Assembly (NCBI GenBank): GCA_000695745.1
Contig: ASHK01000262.1
Span: 1-9,576, forward strand
Reading direction: 5' to 3'
DNA from: Vibrio madracius
GTDB lineage: Bacteria; Pseudomonadota; Gammaproteobacteria; Enterobacterales; Vibrionaceae
Length of the DNA: 9,576 bases
Under the pieces are notes generated by a model. It ran no database searches. It had not been told where the DNA came from and was given only the letters and a program-made list of their open reading frames with translations. Made by a program: the position numbers and the translations under genes. Below are positions 7,366-9,576 of the stretch, one piece after another. Every line of letters starts with the position of its first letter. Positions within the stretch are counted from its first letter, which is position 1.

Positions 7366-8048
7366 ATGAATTATGCTCCGTCTGTCGGTGTTAAATTTAA
7401 CGAGGATGGCACTGTTCGCCGATTCCCTGGCAACACATTCCTTTGTCATGTTGATAAAACCAGTCCGGTGTACCAAGAAGTGTTATGGGCACAGCAGCAG
7501 TTAAAAGCGATGAAGTGTGCAACTAACTATGCTTTCTTGCCAGAATCTAGTATGCATATGACGGTTATTGAGGCCTGTGCGACCAAATTCGTACAGCGAC
7601 ACATTGGAGTTCAAAATTAGCGGAAGATGTGACGATCGAATTGGCGACGGAACGTTTCCAAGCATGGTTGCAGGAGGCAACTGCAACACCTAACTTCAAA
7701 ATGAAGTTTGATCACGTGTACAACAGTCGCGTTGGTGGAACGGTACTGAGGCTTAAACCTGCTAACGATGACACGAAGTCTGCACTCAAAGCATGTCGTG
7801 ACAACTTAAGTGAGTTGACGGGTATTCGTCATCCCACTCATGATGAATACCATTTCCATATCACGCTGAGTTACAAGGTCATCAATCTTGATGAAGAGCA
7901 GCAAGCTGAGCTGGAGCAAACTTGTCTACGTATCGAAGAAAGACTCAATCAGTCTTTTGGGGAACTCACTCACGGAGCGGTGGAGTTTTGTGTCTTTGAG
8001 GATATGTTTGAGTTCAAACCAGTAAAACGATTGCCATTAGAGGCTTAA
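7366..8048 (+). pseudogene. 2H phosphoesterase superfamily protein (DUF1868-like), one frameshift
   Basis: GGAGA at 7354-7358 is well placed before the ATG. The first frame ends at 7620 after 84 codons. Adding one base at GG 7572-7573 converts the nonsense-bound tail into IEGLCDQIRTATHWSSKLAEDV and joins the second frame, giving 227 residues. The restored protein has two H-x-T motifs: HMT at 64-66 and HIT at 165-167, the latter in YHFHITLSY. Paired H-x-T/S motifs define the 2H superfamily, whose known members are 2',5'-RNA ligase/cyclic phosphodiesterase-like enzymes acting on cyclic nucleotide or RNA phosphates. Its overall form suggests the DUF1868 branch, whose substrate I do not know. It is transcribed alone, divergent from the sugar operon and convergent with the glycosyltransferase gene. 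As read, the second motif is lost. Confidence 0.8.
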
Positions 8049-8065
8049 TTTACTGACTTATAAAG

Positions 8066-8093
8066 AAAAATGGAGCCAATAGGCTCCATTTTT
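8066..8093. terminator. Bidirectional intrinsic terminator between convergent genes
   Basis: TGGAGCC (8071-8077) and GGCTCCA (8082-8088) form a perfect 7-bp G/C-rich stem with an AATA loop, followed by TTTTT on the plus strand. The left side has AAAAA (8066-8070), which gives a U tract on the minus-strand transcript. It lies between the 2H-protein stop (8048) and the glycosyltransferase stop (8108) and should serve both. Confidence 0.9.
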
Positions 8094-8107
8094 ACTATTG
8101 TCGTAAT

Positions 8108-9445
8108 TCAATCGAATACCGTATTTAGAATGTCGCCTAATGCGCGATAAGATAAATGGGCTTGCCCAATGGTAAAGTTGTCATTCATCGCTTTCTGACG
8201 GAACTCAGCATCAAACAGATACGATGTGGTTTGCTTAACAGCCAATGATAATTGCTCTTCAGACACCTTAGCTAAGCCTTGCTGGTCCCACGAATGCTGC
8301 TCTCCAAGATCAATGATATTGAAGTTGAACTGCGCAATATCGGTTTGATAGACAGGATAGCGATAGACGACTTGCGGTACTTTTGCGACTAATCCTTCTA
8401 AAAACTGGTTACCCCAACCTTCAAGCCAGCTTGGGTAAGTCACAATATCGGCATGAACGTAGGCATCCCAAAGAGAATAGCGCTTTTCGCCATTAACCTC
8501 ACCGCGACTGTGTTCAATGTGGTCATTGATAAATAGCATCTGGACACGGCATTTATCCGCTTTGAGCCTAAGCGTTTCAAAGTACTCTTGCTCTTCGTTC
8601 ATCCCTGCTAACACAAGGACAATTCGACTGTCTTTCGTGATGGTCTTACCGTTGTATAGCACTCGACCAACCCAGGTTGGCAACTGCTGATTGAGCTTAG
8701 CAATCAAATCGATGGCCAGTTCAATGCCTTTACGAGCAACGATGCGAGTGGCTTGTAGAAAGACGATATCATTATTGGTTAGTCCGACTTTCTGTTTCAA
8801 GTCTCGATTGTAGTCGTCAAGACACCAATGACTGTTATCAAAGTCAAACACATTGGGGACGACGGTGGCGTGTTTCCCAGTTTTGTTGTTGAGCGATTCA
8901 AAAGCAATCTGATTGATTACGCAGTGTTTATCTTCATCGCGACGTGGGGGAAAATATTCGTCTAATATGTCTTGGATTTCTGGGTACACGGGTTGGGCGA
9001 ATTTTTCACGTTCCCAGTGAAAATCGTGATGGTGATTAACGACTTTCACATGAGTATTGCGAATGGCTTTTTCTAACCCAATGGCCGCCGCAAGGCTATG
9101 GCCGACCGCGAAGATATTATTAGGAACGATAATATCTATTTCGAGGTGACGAATGATAGCCGTTACCTCTCGCTCAATGTCATCGGCTTGAGTATGGATG
9201 GCAGTGAGTAGGTCATCTGAGCTAGCAAAAAACTTAGGCTCAATAAACGCATCGTGAGTGATTTTCGCATTCAGTTCATCTTCGTAACGAAGTGCTTTGA
9301 CACAATGCGCAGTAACATTGCCTTCACTGCCTGCGAGATAGAAAACCTCGTGACCCTGCTGTTCTAATGCCCACTTCCATTTGTCCATCTCTAACGAAAC
9401 ACCATCTGTCTCGCCAACACGATAGTGGGTTAATAGAATTCTCAT
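8108..9445 (-). CDS. GT4-type glycosyltransferase (GT-B fold)
   Basis: This intact protein of 445 residues has no signal peptide or membrane segment, so it is presumably cytoplasmic. The N-terminal domain starts MRILLTHYRV, a Rossmann-like strand, with GETDGVS (11-17) where GT4 enzymes bind the acceptor or donor. HHHDFHWERE at 138-147 is a distinctive motif. The C-terminal donor domain has VPNVFDF (196-202), R234 and K239 (RIVARKG), which usually hold the nucleotide-sugar phosphates, and an E-x7-E pair at E342 and E350 in LEGWGNQFLEG, the retaining-GT4 hallmark. Donor and acceptor are not identified; a small-molecule glycoside or compatible-solute synthase is possible, but this is a guess. 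The ATG overlaps the TGA of the gene upstream (ATGA). There is no clear Shine-Dalgarno sequence, so translation is probably coupled. It ends at the shared terminator. Confidence 0.85.
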   Translation of the reverse strand: MRILLTHYRVGETDGVSLEMDKWKWALEQQGHEVFYLAGSEGNVTAHCVKALRYEDELNAKITHDAFIEPKFFASSDDLLTAIHTQADDIEREVTAIIRHLEIDIIVPNNIFAVGHSLAAAIGLEKAIRNTHVKVVNHHHDFHWEREKFAQPVYPEIQDILDEYFPPRRDEDKHCVINQIAFESLNNKTGKHATVVPNVFDFDNSHWCLDDYNRDLKQKVGLTNNDIVFLQATRIVARKGIELAIDLIAKLNQQLPTWVGRVLYNGKTITKDSRIVLVLAGMNEEQEYFETLRLKADKCRVQMLFINDHIEHSRGEVNGEKRYSLWDAYVHADIVTYPSWLEGWGNQFLEGLVAKVPQVVYRYPVYQTDIAQFNFNIIDLGEQHSWDQQGLAKVSEEQLSLAVKQTTSYLFDAEFRQKAMNDNFTIGQAHLSYRALGDILNTVFD

Positions 9446-9576
9446 CCGTTATTGAGTTCTAATATGACCGTTGAATATAGGTTGAGGCCTTGAGGATCGT
9501 TCCCCGGAGCGTTTCTACCGCCAGCCGCAACACGGTTAAGCAGCTCATGTTTGGTGCTTTGGGAGTGCTTGTTTTC
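9442..9576 (-). CDS. C-terminal fragment of an unrecognised protein, upstream gene of the glycosyltransferase operon
   Basis: The minus-strand frame from the right edge is open for 44 codons and ends in TGA at 9444-9442, overlapping the glycosyltransferase ATG by four bases. The visible tail includes HELLNRVAAGGRNAPGNDPQ, then LNLYSTVILELNNG. It is hydrophilic and ends in a short beta-strand-like segment; I do not recognise the family. The frame is believed real because it stays open in exactly the frame that yields the ATGA coupling typical of operons in this window. The overlap suggests a function linked to the glycosyltransferase, such as a partner sugar enzyme, but this is inference. Confidence 0.6.
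   Translation of the reverse strand, partial: ENKHSQSTKHELLNRVAAGGRNAPGNDPQGLNLYSTVILELNNG

Overview
The window looks like a gammaproteobacterial chromosome segment, most likely from Vibrio or a close relative. This is inferred from the moderate base composition, the protein style, a CRP-type promoter and the combination of genes; no rRNA or other marker is present to prove it. No mobile element, tRNA, rRNA or CRISPR array was seen.

Region 1 (positions 1 to about 6800, minus strand) is one tightly packed sugar-uptake operon. In transcription order it holds a periplasmic substrate-binding protein, a double-domain ABC ATPase, two CUT2-type permeases, a LacI-family repressor and a Gfo/Idh/MocA-family NAD(P)-dependent oxidoreductase whose 3' end runs off the left edge. 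Three junctions overlap as ATGA or TAATG, and one is TAA-C-ATG once a frameshift is corrected. The expected logic is import of an unidentified carbohydrate, oxidation by the dehydrogenase, and control by the LacI-type protein. Upstream of the binding protein lies a coherent promoter: a CRP site centred near -41, a TATACT -10 box and a LacI-type operator just downstream of the predicted start.

Region 2 (6722-7365) is a 644-base divergent intergenic region. It carries that promoter plus several unexplained palindromes, including a perfect dyad with 10-base arms just upstream of the rightward gene.

Region 3 (7366-8048, plus strand) encodes a 2H-phosphoesterase-superfamily (DUF1868-like) protein. 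It converges on Region 4 across a bidirectional terminator.

Region 4 (8108-9576, minus strand) holds an intact GT4-type glycosyltransferase, preceded by and overlapping the last 45 codons of an unrecognised gene.

The most striking property is the state of the reading frames. Five of the eight genes (binding protein, ATPase, distal permease, LacI regulator, 2H protein) carry a total of eight small indels. Seven of them are one-base changes in runs of identical bases, and all are repaired by adding or removing one base to give full-length, family-typical proteins. I saw no substitution-type nonsense codons. This points to indel errors in the sequence more than to a dead operon, but the sequence alone cannot decide. 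I found no clearly novel molecular system; the best leads are the promoter architecture, the dyads and the glycosyltransferase neighbourhood.
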